Part shown: positions 15,309 to 26,139 of the stretch, piece by piece
Layout: each line of letters begins with the position of its first letter
Numbering within the stretch: the first letter of the stretch is position 1
Source of the DNA: Kitasatospora kifunensis
Lineage (GTDB): Bacteria; Actinomycetota; Actinomycetes; Streptomycetales; Streptomycetaceae
Reading direction: 5' to 3'
Assembly (NCBI RefSeq): GCF_014203855.1
Contig: NZ_JACHJV010000001.1
Coordinates: 806,001-870,000 of the forward strand
DNA length: 64,000 nt
Notes under the pieces: model-generated
Databases searched by the model: none
Told to the model about the DNA's origin: nothing
The model's input: the letters and a program-made list of their open reading frames with translations, nothing else
Program-made: the position numbers and the translations under genes

Positions 15309-16430
15309 CTACCACCCGCGCTGCCTGCTCCCCGTCTCGTCCGAGCGCCGGATCGCGTCCAGCAGCCGGTGCAGGCGCAGGCCCTCCTCGAAGCCCGGCA
15401 CCGTCCGCTCGCCACTGCGCAGATCGGCGGCGAGCTGCGCGTACTGCTGCGCCACGTGGAAGCCCTGCGGCCCGACGGCCGCCGGATCGATCGTGAAGTA
15501 CTCTGCGGGGATGGGCAGTTCGGCGAGGTCCTGGCCCGGCTTGGTGGCTCCGAGCAGGCGCAGCTCGCCGATCTGCAGGCCCATCGGACCGGCCGGCCCG
15601 GTGGTGACCAGGGCCAGATCACCCCGGGTGCCCGAGAGTTCGATCCGGGTCCGCGGGTCGGCGATCTTCCCGTCGTGGATGTGCGCGCTGAGCAGCGCTC
15701 CACCGGCCAGGGTGCCGTTCAGTACCAGCTCGTCGGGACTGGTGACGGCGACCTCGGCACCGGTCTCGGTGACCCGCAGGGTGCGCTGCCGCAGCGCCAG
15801 GGTGGCCGAGACCTGCTCGATCCCGCCCACCAGTTGCTGCGCCGCGTCCAGCGTGTGACCGCCGGCCACCTCCAGTGTCCCGGCGGCCGTGGCGCGGTCC
15901 AGCGTGTACACCGCCCACTCGGGCGTCTCCCCGCCCGCCCCCTTGGGCCTGCCCGCGTAGACGGTCGCCGCCTTGAGCTCGCCGAGGTAGCCGTCGGCGA
16001 TCAGTTGGCGGGCGTAGCCGAAGGCGGGCGCCGACCTGGCCTGCAGGCCGAGGGCGGCGTGGACGCCTGCCGCCGCGGCCGCCTTGACCAGCTGCTCGGC
16101 CTCCTCGGTGGTGCGGCTGAGCGGCCACTCGCAGTAGACGTGCTTGCCGGCGGCCAGGGCCGCCGAGACCAGCTCCAGGTGCGCGGGCACCCTGACGGTG
16201 ACGACGACCAGGTCGACCTCGGGGTGTTCGGCCAGTTCGCGCGCGTCGGCGAAGGCGTGCGGGATCCCGAAGTGCTCGGCGGCCGCGCGGGCGCTCTCGA
16301 TCCGGCTGGTCCCCACCGCGGTGATCTCGTAGTCGGGCAGCGCTCGCAGCGCGGGGATGTGCGCCCGCGACGCCCAGCCCTGCTGCGGGTTCACACCGAT
16401 GATGCCGACCCGGATCCGCTTCGCAGCCAT
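15309..16430 (-). CDS. Gfo/Idh/MocA-family oxidoreductase
   Basis: The 373-residue NAD(P)-dependent enzyme has an N-terminal Rossmann fold (RVGIIGVNPQQGWASRAHIP), the EKP-like site written CEWPLSRTTEEA (Lys of the classical EKP is replaced by Trp) and a C-terminal substrate domain with the active-site histidine in GGHTLDAAQQL. The family oxidises sugars, polyols and related compounds; substrate is unknown. It is divergent from a TetR regulator with two matching operators in the 104-bp gap, so it is very likely repressed by it. Confidence 0.85.
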   Translation of the reverse strand: MAAKRIRVGIIGVNPQQGWASRAHIPALRALPDYEITAVGTSRIESARAAAEHFGIPHAFADARELAEHPEVDLVVVTVRVPAHLELVSAALAAGKHVYCEWPLSRTTEEAEQLVKAAAAAGVHAALGLQARSAPAFGYARQLIADGYLGELKAATVYAGRPKGAGGETPEWAVYTLDRATAAGTLEVAGGHTLDAAQQLVGGIEQVSATLALRQRTLRVTETGAEVAVTSPDELVLNGTLAGGALLSAHIHDGKIADPRTRIELSGTRGDLALVTTGPAGPMGLQIGELRLLGATKPGQDLAELPIPAEYFTIDPAAVGPQGFHVAQQYAQLAADLRSGERTVPGFEEGLRLHRLLDAIRRSDETGSRQRGW

Positions 16431-16454
16431 GCCTGTTGCTCCCCTCGAACAGCC

Positions 16455-16477
16455 AACCGGACAGCTCCTGTCCGGTT
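16455..16477. promoter_or_regulatory. TetR operator O1 (oxidoreductase side)
   Basis: A 23-bp palindrome has perfect 10-bp arms, AACCGGACAG and CTGTCCGGTT, with the 3-base centre CTC. It lies 25 bp before the oxidoreductase start. Size and symmetry fit a TetR dimer pair. Confidence 0.75.
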
Positions 16478-16494
16478 ATCCAGGACTCTAGGCC

Positions 16495-16517
16495 AAACGG
16501 ACAGATCTGGTCCAGTT
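16495..16517. promoter_or_regulatory. TetR operator O2 (regulator side, covers its promoter)
   Basis: A second, imperfect copy of the same palindrome, AAACGGACAG and TGGTCCAGTT around ATC, has its centre 40 bp from that of O1. It lies over the -35 region of the TetR gene, whose -10 TAGAAT is at 16523-16528, 7 bases before the GTG start. This predicts autorepression. Confidence 0.72.
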
Positions 16518-16534
16518 ATTGCTAGAATCCAGTC

Positions 16535-17170
16535 GTGACCACGTCCAGCAGCGCCGTCGAACGCCTGATCGCCGACCCGACGGGCCGTCAGCCCCGCGCC
16601 GACGCGCGGCGGAACGTGGAGCGCCTGGTGGCGGCCGCGCGGACGGCGATCGCCGAGATCGGCGTGGACGCCTCGGCGCACGAGATCGCCGCCCGGGCCG
16701 GGGTCGGCATCGGCACCTTCTACCGGCGGATCCCCTCCCGCGAGGCGCTGCTGCTCGCCGTCCTGCTGGAGGTGCTCGACTCGATGGCCGAGGCCGGCGA
16801 CCAGGCGCTGACGGCCACCGACCCCTGGCAGGGCCTGGCCGACTTCGCCCTCGCCTACGTCGGATTGCGCGCGGAGAGTTGCGGACTCTGCGAGGCACTC
16901 GGCGGTGCCCGTGCGGAGGAACTGGCCGAGACACTCGCGGAACTCCGCGAGCGCTTCCGGCTGCTGGTGGAGCGCGCCCAGGCGGCCGGCGTGATGCGGG
17001 CGGACATCGCCTGGCAGGACGTCCCGTTCCTGCTCGCCTCAATCACCACCGGCGAGCGGACGCTGGGCCTGCAGGCTGGCGGCGAGCAGTGGCAGCGCAC
17101 CCTGCGGATCCTGCTCGACGGGCTTCGCACCAGCACACCCGGCCCGCTGCCGGGCGTCGCACCGAACTGA
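16535..17170 (+). CDS. TetR-family repressor
   Basis: The 211-residue protein has an N-terminal TetR HTH (residues about 35-70: AIAEIGVDASAHEIAARAGV, then GIGTFYRRIPSREALLLAVL) and a helical ligand-binding C-terminal domain. Divergent orientation and two copies of one palindrome in the gap show that it most likely represses itself and the oxidoreductase. The inducer is unknown. A -10 box only 7 bases before the GTG suggests a leaderless transcript. Confidence 0.88.
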   Translation: MTTSSSAVERLIADPTGRQPRADARRNVERLVAAARTAIAEIGVDASAHEIAARAGVGIGTFYRRIPSREALLLAVLLEVLDSMAEAGDQALTATDPWQGLADFALAYVGLRAESCGLCEALGGARAEELAETLAELRERFRLLVERAQAAGVMRADIAWQDVPFLLASITTGERTLGLQAGGEQWQRTLRILLDGLRTSTPGPLPGVAPN

Positions 17171-17251
17171 CCGTCAGTCAGAAATGCCCGAGCCGGACTG
17201 CGGAGAGTTCCACAGCCCGACCCGGGCACACACGTGTCTATTGACGGACCG

Positions 17252-18427
17252 TCAGATCTGGTCCTGACCGCCGCCGTCCTGCTGGTCGTCGTCACCGGCA
17301 TCCGCCCTGGCGGCGAAGCTGCTGACCAGGCCGTGGAACAGGTCCCCGAGCTCGTCCTTGGTGAACTTGGTGGCCTGCGCAGGCGCCTGGACCGCCGGGG
17401 CGTTCGGGTCGATGGCGACCTTGAGCGGCAGGTGCTGGTCGGCGGTGGCCTTCTTGTCCAGCTGCGCGAGGTCGAACCGGACGCCGACCAGGGTGCCGTT
17501 CTTGATCGACAGGTCGGCCGTGACGTTCTTGTCCGGGGTGTCGTCCGGCGCCTTCTCGGGCCACTTGGCACCGTGCTGCGGCAACTTCTCACTGAGCGGC
17601 TTGAACGCCTTGAGCAGGTCGTCGGCCAGCTTGCGGAACGGCAGGGTGACCTGCACCTGGTCGGCGCCGTCCGCCTTGCCCTTGCTCTCGAAGGACATGT
17701 CGTTGGACGCGATCGACTTGAGCGAGTTCAGCAGGTCGTCGGCCGTCTTGGGGTCCACCGAGGGCTTGTCCGACGGCGCCGGGGCGGCCTTCCCGTCGCC
17801 GCCCTCCGCGACGTCCGTTCCGAAGTCCGCCAGGGTCTTCTCGTCGAGCGAAGCCCAGCCACCGGTCAGGGCGTCGTGCAGCGGGCCCTGCTTTCCGATG
17901 GCGCTCTCCAGCTCGGCCTGCGTGCGCGCCGGGTCCTCGCCCACCAGCTTGGCCAGGCCGGCAGCGTCGGCGTGCAGGTACATCACGTTGTGGAGCTGGC
18001 GGAACTCGACCAGCACGGCCCCGCTGCGATCGGTCAACTTGTAGTCGGCGCTGATCTTCTCCAGCTCGGCGGCCACCTGGGGATCCTTCGGGTCACTGCC
18101 GAGCTTGAAGCTCTTCAGGTCCTTCAGCGGCTGGTCGGCGTGGAACTCGACGGAGACGCCGAGGCCCGCGATCGCGTCGGCGTTCTTCTGCTCCATCGTC
18201 CCGCCGTTGGCCTTGGCGTAGGCGAGCAGTTGGGCGGGGGTGGCGTCCAGGCTCAGCTTGACGCTCAGGTCCTTGCTCTCGCCGAGCTTGTCGAACGCGC
18301 TGGAGACCTTCTGCGCGGCGGTCAGCTCCTTGACGGTCCCGCAGGCTGCCAGTCCAGCCGTCAGCAGGGCGGCGCCGGTGGCGACGACGACGGTGGCACG
18401 AGCCGCGCGGGCTATGGCGGTGTTGAT
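17252..18427 (-). CDS. lipoprotein with an apparent ATC start codon
   Basis: Read from ATC at 18427, the 391-residue product begins with a normal lipoprotein signal: NTAIARAARATVVVATGAAL followed by LTAGLAAC, lipobox LAAC with Cys29. AGGAG lies 8 bases before the ATC. No ATG, GTG or TTG occurs in frame upstream or inside the signal sequence; the first is an ATG at 18196, which would remove the signal and 77 residues. So the gene either starts at a rare AUC or has lost its ATG. The mature part is Lys/Asp-rich with repeated DLSVKLSLDA / DLSIKNGTLV-like strands, as in LppX/LprG-like lipid-associated or substrate-holding lipoproteins. Function is unknown. Confidence 0.8.
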   Translation of the reverse strand: MNTAIARAARATVVVATGAALLTAGLAACGTVKELTAAQKVSSAFDKLGESKDLSVKLSLDATPAQLLAYAKANGGTMEQKNADAIAGLGVSVEFHADQPLKDLKSFKLGSDPKDPQVAAELEKISADYKLTDRSGAVLVEFRQLHNVMYLHADAAGLAKLVGEDPARTQAELESAIGKQGPLHDALTGGWASLDEKTLADFGTDVAEGGDGKAAPAPSDKPSVDPKTADDLLNSLKSIASNDMSFESKGKADGADQVQVTLPFRKLADDLLKAFKPLSEKLPQHGAKWPEKAPDDTPDKNVTADLSIKNGTLVGVRFDLAQLDKKATADQHLPLKVAIDPNAPAVQAPAQATKFTKDELGDLFHGLVSSFAARADAGDDDQQDGGGQDQI

Positions 18428-18547
18428 GGTCCTTGCTCCTGTGTACGGTCGCCCGGAACTCCGGCAGGCGGGCGAATTCGAGGTGCCGGCCGGTCAGCTG
18501 CTGCACAGCCAAGCACAGCGCACGATCGAAAGCACCTCATTTTCTTT

Positions 18548-18572
18548 ACCTTCTCTTGAAGGTTGTCGACAA
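18548..18572. promoter_or_regulatory. inverted repeats in the lipoprotein upstream region
   Basis: ACCTTC and GAAGGT (18548-18563) form a perfect inverted repeat around four bases and run into the palindrome TTGTCGACAA (18563-18572). They lie about 120 bp upstream of the lipoprotein start, in an AT-richer stretch, and probably mark its promoter. The rest of 18428-18630 holds nothing I can recognise. Confidence 0.35.
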
Positions 18573-18630
18573 ACTACCCCACGCTCCGACAGCACCCGCA
18601 CCCAGGGGCCGTTCTGATGCCGTCAATCCG

Positions 18631-19038
18631 TCAGCAGCCACCTCCCATGAGCACGGCACGCAGCCGTGCCAGCCGCTCCCGCCAGCGCTCCTCCTCACCG
18701 GAATCCGCCCACAACTCGGCGAGCTCGCACTCCGGCAGGCCGACCCTCTCCAGCACCCGCACGGCCAGCTCGGCCAGCTCCGTGCCGACCAGCGGGATCG
18801 GCGCCTTCGGCCCGTACGCGGGATCCACCGGTTCGCCGCCCGGCCGCTGAGCAGCCACCAGGGCCGCGGCGGCCACGGCCTCCTGCGCCTCCTCGACCTC
18901 CAGATAGCCCGCGGCCAGGGCCTGCTCCATCGCCGCCCGCAGCAACTCGGCCCGTTGGCCGGCGGCGGCCTCGTCCAGCTGGACGGAGAAGTCCGCAGCG
19001 GCGTCGTTGTCGAACGGGCCGACATCCCAGGTACCCAT
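18631..19038 (-). CDS. DUF4259 protein
   Basis: The 135-residue protein begins MGTWDVGPFDNDAAADFSVQ, the hallmark of DUF4259, followed by helices rich in Ala and Glu (LEVEEAQEAVAAAALVAAQR). These small cytosolic proteins are widespread in streptomycetes with no known function. Length is normal. The frame extends upstream but the conserved region starts at this ATG. It follows the FAD oxidase gene in the same direction after a 107-bp gap. Confidence 0.8.
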   Translation of the reverse strand: MGTWDVGPFDNDAAADFSVQLDEAAAGQRAELLRAAMEQALAAGYLEVEEAQEAVAAAALVAAQRPGGEPVDPAYGPKAPIPLVGTELAELAVRVLERVGLPECELAELWADSGEEERWRERLARLRAVLMGGGC

Positions 19039-19145
19039 GACTGCGCTCCTTGTTCGAGTGGTCGCTACCAGCGTGGCAGCGACCACTGACATTCCGGAGA
19101 GCACCGCCCGGATACCGGGCACCGTGGGCCTTGGGCCTTGGGCCG

Positions 19146-20840
19146 TCAGGCCGGGGTGATGGACTGCGGGTGACGGAAGACGTCGTGGGGGTCGTAGGCG
19201 GCCTTGATGTGTTGCAGGCGGGGGTAGTTGGCGCCGTAGTAGAGGGTGTACCAGGGAACGCCCGAGCGGTTCAGGGTCGGGTCGGTGATGTCGGTGTCGG
19301 CGTAGTTGATGTAGCAGCCGTCGGTCTGGGCGCCGGGCACGGGGTAGCCGCCGGTCGAGGCGAAGACGTCGTGGTAGATCTCGCGGGTCCAGGCGATGTT
19401 GGCCTCGTCGTCGGCCTGGTCGGGCCACAGGCTCTGGAACAGCGCCTTGAACTTGGAGTCGCGTTGGACCGACGCGCTCTCCTCGGGCCGCACCGAGTTG
19501 ATCCGGCCGCCGTAGGAGAGCAGCGAGACCGTCGAGGTCGGGTTGGAGTGGTCGGTGCGGGTCAGGTGCCGGTAGAGGGCCGCTATCTGCTCGTCGGTGA
19601 AGCCCTGCCGCAGGTAGACGGACTTGTGGGTGCCGCGCAGGGTGGGATTGGCGAGCGCGGAGTTGTTGGAGCCGAGGTACTTGGTGGCACTGAGCCACGG
19701 CAGTCGGCGCGGGGTGAACAGCTCCGGCATCGCCCGGTCCTCGCCGGCCGGCTGGGTCAGCGGCTTGACGACGAGCCGCCCACCGTCGGTGAGTTCGTCG
19801 AGGTAGTCGGCCAACAGCCGGTCGGCGTCGGGCAGGGTGCCGTCGATCTGGGTCAGCAGACTGATGGTCCCGTTGGACTGGTGACAGAGCGTCAGAAAGC
19901 TGCACAGGGTGGCGTACGGCGAATCCGGGTCACTGTTCCGCTCGTGCCAGTTTCCGTAATTGCGCACCAGGGCAGTGAAGTTGGCGAGATCGAGGCCGCT
20001 CCACGGCAGCGCCGCCGCGTTGATCAGCACCTCCTTCGGCGGGCGTACCAGCAACCCCGCCGGGTCGGTGCCCTGGGCGTCCGGGGTACGGAACCAGAAC
20101 CTGGTCACCACGCCGAAGTTGCCTCCGCCCGCCCCGGTGTGGGCCCACCACAGGTCGCGGTTGGGATCGTCGGGCTCCCGGGTGGCCACCACGCTGCGGG
20201 CCTGCCCGTCGGCGCCGACCACCACGACCTCGACCGCGTACAGGTGGTCGGAGGTGAGGCCGTGCTTGCGGGAGAGGAAGCCGTACCCGCCGCCGGTGAC
20301 GTGGCCGCCGGCGCCGACCGAGTAGCAGCGGCCGCCGGGGATGGTCACACCCCAGTTCTTGTACAGCTCTTCGTACGCCTGGAGCAGGGTCGCGCCGGCC
20401 TCGACGGCGAAGGCCTGGCGCTGCTCGTCGAAGTACACGGCGTGCATGGGGGTGGTGTCGATGACCAGTTGGACATCCGAGTTGAAGACGAAGTCCGCGT
20501 AGCAGTGGCCACCGCCGCGGATCGAGAGCCGCTTGCCGCCGTCCACGGCCTCCTGCACCGCCCGCACGACCTGCTCGGTGCTCGACACCAGCCGGACGGC
20601 GTCGGGGCGGCCCACCCAGCGGGCGTTGTTGCCCACCACCAGGGCCTCGTAGCGGGGGTCGCCGGGGAGCACGGTGACCGCGTCCAGCGGGGCCCGCCGG
20701 CCGGCCTGGGCTTCGGGCGCACCGGCCGCGGTCCCGGTCGCGGCGGCCGGCTCGGGGTCCAGCAGGGACACCGGTACGGAGCCGCTCGCCGCCAGCGCGA
20801 CGGTGCCGGTCATCAGGGAGCGTCGGTTCATGTCGGTCAT
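19146..20840 (-). CDS. secreted FAD-linked oxidase, berberine-bridge-enzyme type
   Basis: The 564-residue flavoenzyme has an N-terminal Tat signal (NRRSLMTGTVALAASGSVPV), then an FAD-binding domain with H112 in RGGGHCY and C172 in PGGRCYSVGAGG. Their 60-residue spacing is that of bicovalently flavinylated oxidases. The C-terminal BBE motif is YYGANYPRLQHIKAAYDPHD. The family oxidises phenols, sugars or alkaloid precursors. It is the last gene of the 28.4-19.1 kb cluster, so an extracytoplasmic oxidation or coupling is likely. ATG at 20840 is used; 20831 is also possible. The start codon is the last unit of a tandem repeat. Confidence 0.85.
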   Translation of the reverse strand: MTDMNRRSLMTGTVALAASGSVPVSLLDPEPAAATGTAAGAPEAQAGRRAPLDAVTVLPGDPRYEALVVGNNARWVGRPDAVRLVSSTEQVVRAVQEAVDGGKRLSIRGGGHCYADFVFNSDVQLVIDTTPMHAVYFDEQRQAFAVEAGATLLQAYEELYKNWGVTIPGGRCYSVGAGGHVTGGGYGFLSRKHGLTSDHLYAVEVVVVGADGQARSVVATREPDDPNRDLWWAHTGAGGGNFGVVTRFWFRTPDAQGTDPAGLLVRPPKEVLINAAALPWSGLDLANFTALVRNYGNWHERNSDPDSPYATLCSFLTLCHQSNGTISLLTQIDGTLPDADRLLADYLDELTDGGRLVVKPLTQPAGEDRAMPELFTPRRLPWLSATKYLGSNNSALANPTLRGTHKSVYLRQGFTDEQIAALYRHLTRTDHSNPTSTVSLLSYGGRINSVRPEESASVQRDSKFKALFQSLWPDQADDEANIAWTREIYHDVFASTGGYPVPGAQTDGCYINYADTDITDPTLNRSGVPWYTLYYGANYPRLQHIKAAYDPHDVFRHPQSITPA

Positions 20841-20937
20841 CTCGATGTCCTGGTCACTGGATGTCCTGGTCACTGGACGTGCTGGTCACTGGATGCACTG
20901 GTCACTGGATGTGCTGGTCACTCGAAGGCGCTGGTCA
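20837..20937 (-). repeat. 16-bp tandem array from a stop codon to the next start codon
   Basis: On the minus strand the motif TGACCAG recurs with spacings 17, 16, 16, 16, 16 and 17, running from the TGA stop of the CoA-transferase (20937) to the ATGACC start of the oxidase (20840). Five units in between are nearly identical. Since 16 is not a multiple of three, successive TGAs fall in all three reading frames. Confidence 0.85.
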
Positions 20938-22434
20938 GTTGGTGGCGGGCAGCCAGACGGGCGCCGAGGAGCCGCGCGGGACGAGGATGTGGCGGTAGTG
21001 GCCGGGGGTGGCCGACATGGCGACCTGGTCCGTGACGCCCTGGTAGTGCCCGAGCGCGGTCTCGGCGGTGAAGGTCTCGGGGTCCAGGTAGGCGTGCTCG
21101 ACCCCGGTACCGGCGATCGAACGGGCGTAACCCTGGTCGAAGATGCCCAGGCTGAGGATCCACAGCGCGGCCCGGACCAGTGAGACGTGCACCCGGTAGC
21201 TGCCGCCCTCACGGGCCCGCCGGGACAGCGCCGCCACGATCCCGGCCGTGGTCAGCCAGGAGGTGATGTAGTCGTTGACCACCATGACCGGCGGGAGTGC
21301 GGGGACGCCGTTCTCGCCTTCGAGGTTCATGATGCCGACCAGGCTGCCGGCGGTCTGGTCGAAGCCGATCCGGCCGGCCCACGGCCCCTGCTCGCCGGCC
21401 AGCGAGTTGGTCGCGTACACGATGCCGGGGCGCACGGCGGCGGCCTCGGCGGCGGACAGTCCGATCTTGGCCAGGTAGCCGGGGCGCCGGTTGGCGTAGA
21501 ACACGTCGGCGCTCCGCAGCAGTTCGCGGACCAGGCTCCGGCCCTCGGCCTGGTACGGGTCCAGGAAGGTCGAACGGACGCCGACGTTGGCGCTGATGTA
21601 GCTGCGCTCGTGCTCCAGTTCGTCCGGGCGCCAGAGGTTGAGCACGTCGGCGCCGTGCAGCGCGAGCGCCCGGCCGACCCCGGCACCGGCGATGACGTGG
21701 CCCATGCCGAGCGCCCGGATGCCGTCCAGCGGGTTCTCCAGACCGGCGAGCGTGGGTGGCAGGGGCTCGGGCTCGCTGTCGCCGATCTTCTCGATCTCGA
21801 TCAGCGGCAGGTGCGCCAGCACGTCGCGGTACTGGGGCTCGGCCAGGAACTCCCCGGTGTCGCGGAGCATCGCCATCACGACCCCGGCCCGGTTGCCGGC
21901 CTCCTCGAGCTCGCGGCCGTCCCAACGGGCGATCGCCGCGGCGACCGCCTCCGAGTCGTCGGGGACGCCCAGCAGCTTCTGGGCGGCCACCTTGATCTTG
22001 GGGTACATGTTCTGCGGCATCATCCACCGGCCGTCGCGGCTGCGGTAGAAGGACCAGCCGAGCGCGTTGCTGGGGTTGGACGACTCGCTCAGCGGGGCGC
22101 CGTTGATCAGCTCCCACTTGCGGTCGTAGAACGGGCAGAGCCGATGCGGGGTGACCCGCAGGTCGACCGCGATGTCCTGGCCCGCACCGCCGCGCTGCTG
22201 CCGCAGCTCGGCCACCGCCGCCGACTTGGCGACCAGGGCGATCGCGGCGGCGGCGCCGAGGCGGAGCGTGCTGGGCACCACCGGGTCGGCGCCGCGGAAG
22301 GTGATGCTGCCACCGGTGTCGGCGGCCGTCATGCCGAGGTCGCCCAACACGCCCTCGAGTCCGGCGTGGACGTCGAAGGCGTCGTCGGTGGCGGGCTTGG
22401 CGATCGCCGCCGTGATCCGGTCGGTGAGTGTCAT
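20935..22434 (-). CDS. family III (CaiB/BaiF) CoA-transferase
   Basis: The 499-residue protein has the CaiB/BaiF signature in its C-terminal half: AGAGVGRALALHGADVLNLW, a long YQAEGRSLVRELLRSADVF segment, and the catalytic region QGPWAGRIGFDQTAGSLVG with the Asp that forms the acyl intermediate. The N-terminal 100 residues are an extension seen in some actinobacterial members. It should move CoA between carboxylic acids, or activate an acid made by its neighbours. The ATG overlaps the stop of the dehydrogenase gene (ATGA, 22431-22434), so the two are coupled. Confidence 0.82.
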   Translation of the reverse strand: MTLTDRITAAIAKPATDDAFDVHAGLEGVLGDLGMTAADTGGSITFRGADPVVPSTLRLGAAAAIALVAKSAAVAELRQQRGGAGQDIAVDLRVTPHRLCPFYDRKWELINGAPLSESSNPSNALGWSFYRSRDGRWMMPQNMYPKIKVAAQKLLGVPDDSEAVAAAIARWDGRELEEAGNRAGVVMAMLRDTGEFLAEPQYRDVLAHLPLIEIEKIGDSEPEPLPPTLAGLENPLDGIRALGMGHVIAGAGVGRALALHGADVLNLWRPDELEHERSYISANVGVRSTFLDPYQAEGRSLVRELLRSADVFYANRRPGYLAKIGLSAAEAAAVRPGIVYATNSLAGEQGPWAGRIGFDQTAGSLVGIMNLEGENGVPALPPVMVVNDYITSWLTTAGIVAALSRRAREGGSYRVHVSLVRAALWILSLGIFDQGYARSIAGTGVEHAYLDPETFTAETALGHYQGVTDQVAMSATPGHYRHILVPRGSSAPVWLPATN

Positions 22435-23351
22435 GCCCGGGCTCCTTCCGTGGTCGGGGCCTGCTCGGTCAGTGCCTGCTCGCTCGGGGTCGGCGCACTC
22501 GGGGCCTGTTCGCTCGGGGCCTGCTCGTGGCCGGTGGAGGAGGCCAGCTCGCGCCAGTCCGAGATCTCCTGTGCGACCTGGGCGAGCTTGGCCTCGATCC
22601 TGGCCAGGCTGTCCTGCCCCAACGGCAGCCGCAGCGGCGGGTGTTCGGCCCGGGTCAGGGCGACGACGGCGCGGCCCGCCTTCGCCGGGTCGCCGAGCTG
22701 GTGACCGCTGACCTCGGCGAACTGGGTGCGCCGGGCGCCCGCGGAGTCGGCGTAGTCGTCGATGGTGCGGGCGGCCTGGCGCAGGCTGGCCGGGTCGAGG
22801 AAGTCGGTCCGGAACTGGCCGGGTTCGACCACCGTGACCGCGATGCCGAGCCCGGCCAGCTCGGCGTGCAGGGCCTCGGTGATGCCCTCCACCGCGAACT
22901 TGCTGGCGCCGTAGATCCCGGAGCCGGCGCCCTGGCTGAACCCGCCCACCGAACCGATGTTGACGATGTGTCCGCTGCGCTGCGCCCGCAGGGTGGGCAG
23001 CACCGCCCTGGTGACGTTGAGCAGGCCGAACACATTGGTGTCGAACAGGCTCCTGGCCTCCTCGTCCGAGGTCTCCTCGACGGCTCCGGCCACGCCGTAG
23101 CCGGCGTTGTTGACCAGGACGTCGATCCGGCCGAAGCGCTCGACCGCGCGGGCGGCGGCGGCCTCGGCGGCGACCGGGTCGGTCACCTCCAGCGGCAGCA
23201 CCAGCAGGCCGTCCTGGTCCGCCGGCAGGGCGCGCCGAGCGGAGTCGACGTCCCTGGCCGTGGCGACGACCTGGTCTCCGGCCGCCAGCGCGGCTCGGGC
23301 GATCTCCAGACCGAGGCCGCGGGACGCCCCGGTGATGAACCACACCATCAT
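22431..23351 (-). CDS. short-chain dehydrogenase/reductase
   Basis: The 306-residue SDR has the cofactor motif TGASRGLG (residues 7-14), NNAG, catalytic Ser in IGSVGG and the YGASK (Y-x-x-x-K) pair, followed by an EPG-F-R-T substrate loop. It should oxidise or reduce an alcohol/ketone with NAD(P). The C-terminus ends in five 5-residue repeats (EQAPS-like), which are not part of the fold and probably arose by tandem duplication. It lies between hpd and the CoA-transferase in the same direction. ATG at 23351 gives MMVWFITGAS. Confidence 0.88.
   Translation of the reverse strand: MMVWFITGASRGLGLEIARAALAAGDQVVATARDVDSARRALPADQDGLLVLPLEVTDPVAAEAAAARAVERFGRIDVLVNNAGYGVAGAVEETSDEEARSLFDTNVFGLLNVTRAVLPTLRAQRSGHIVNIGSVGGFSQGAGSGIYGASKFAVEGITEALHAELAGLGIAVTVVEPGQFRTDFLDPASLRQAARTIDDYADSAGARRTQFAEVSGHQLGDPAKAGRAVVALTRAEHPPLRLPLGQDSLARIEAKLAQVAQEISDWRELASSTGHEQAPSEQAPSAPTPSEQALTEQAPTTEGARA
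22452..22526 (-). repeat. in-frame 15-bp tandem repeat at the SDR 3' end
   Basis: Five 15-bp units encode EQAPS, EQAPS, APTPS, EQALT and EQAPT immediately before the last six residues of the SDR. This keeps the frame, unlike the 16-bp arrays nearby, and gives the enzyme a disordered acidic tail. Confidence 0.8.
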
Positions 23352-23393
23352 TGCTCTGCTCTTCCGGTCGGGTGGGGCGGGTGGGAAGTAAGG

Positions 23394-23459
23394 GTCGGGT
23401 CGCCGACCCGTGGACGGTCGGGTCGGTGACCCGTGCTCAGTCGGGTCACCGACCGGTGG

Positions 23460-23462
<3 letters not shown>
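23394..23462 (-). repeat. three 23-bp tandem units starting at the hpd stop codon
   Basis: On the minus strand the hpd TGA (23462) opens a unit TGACC-ACCGGTCGGTGACCCGAC, followed by two similar units (from 23439 and 23416). Each contains a small palindrome of the form GGGTC-N3-GACCC, so the array could also form a row of hairpins between hpd and the next gene. Confidence 0.75.
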
Positions 23463-25968
<2,506 letters not shown>

Positions 25969-26139
25969 GTTCCGGGTTCGCCTTTCCGAAGGCCGATTTA
26001 CCGGTACGTTATCCGGGAGCCGGATGGTCGCGTCAACAAGCGTTTCTTCTGGACCCCCACAGTTGTGCTTATGCCTGCTGCTAGGCGACGCGGGAGCCCC
26101 GAGTATGATCCGGCTCACACAAAGGATCATGATCGATCG

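Noticed and set aside
20837..20937. 16-bp array as a CRISPR or iteron origin
   Set aside because: Units are contiguous without spacers and there is no cas or rep gene; it fits the stop-codon repeat pattern.
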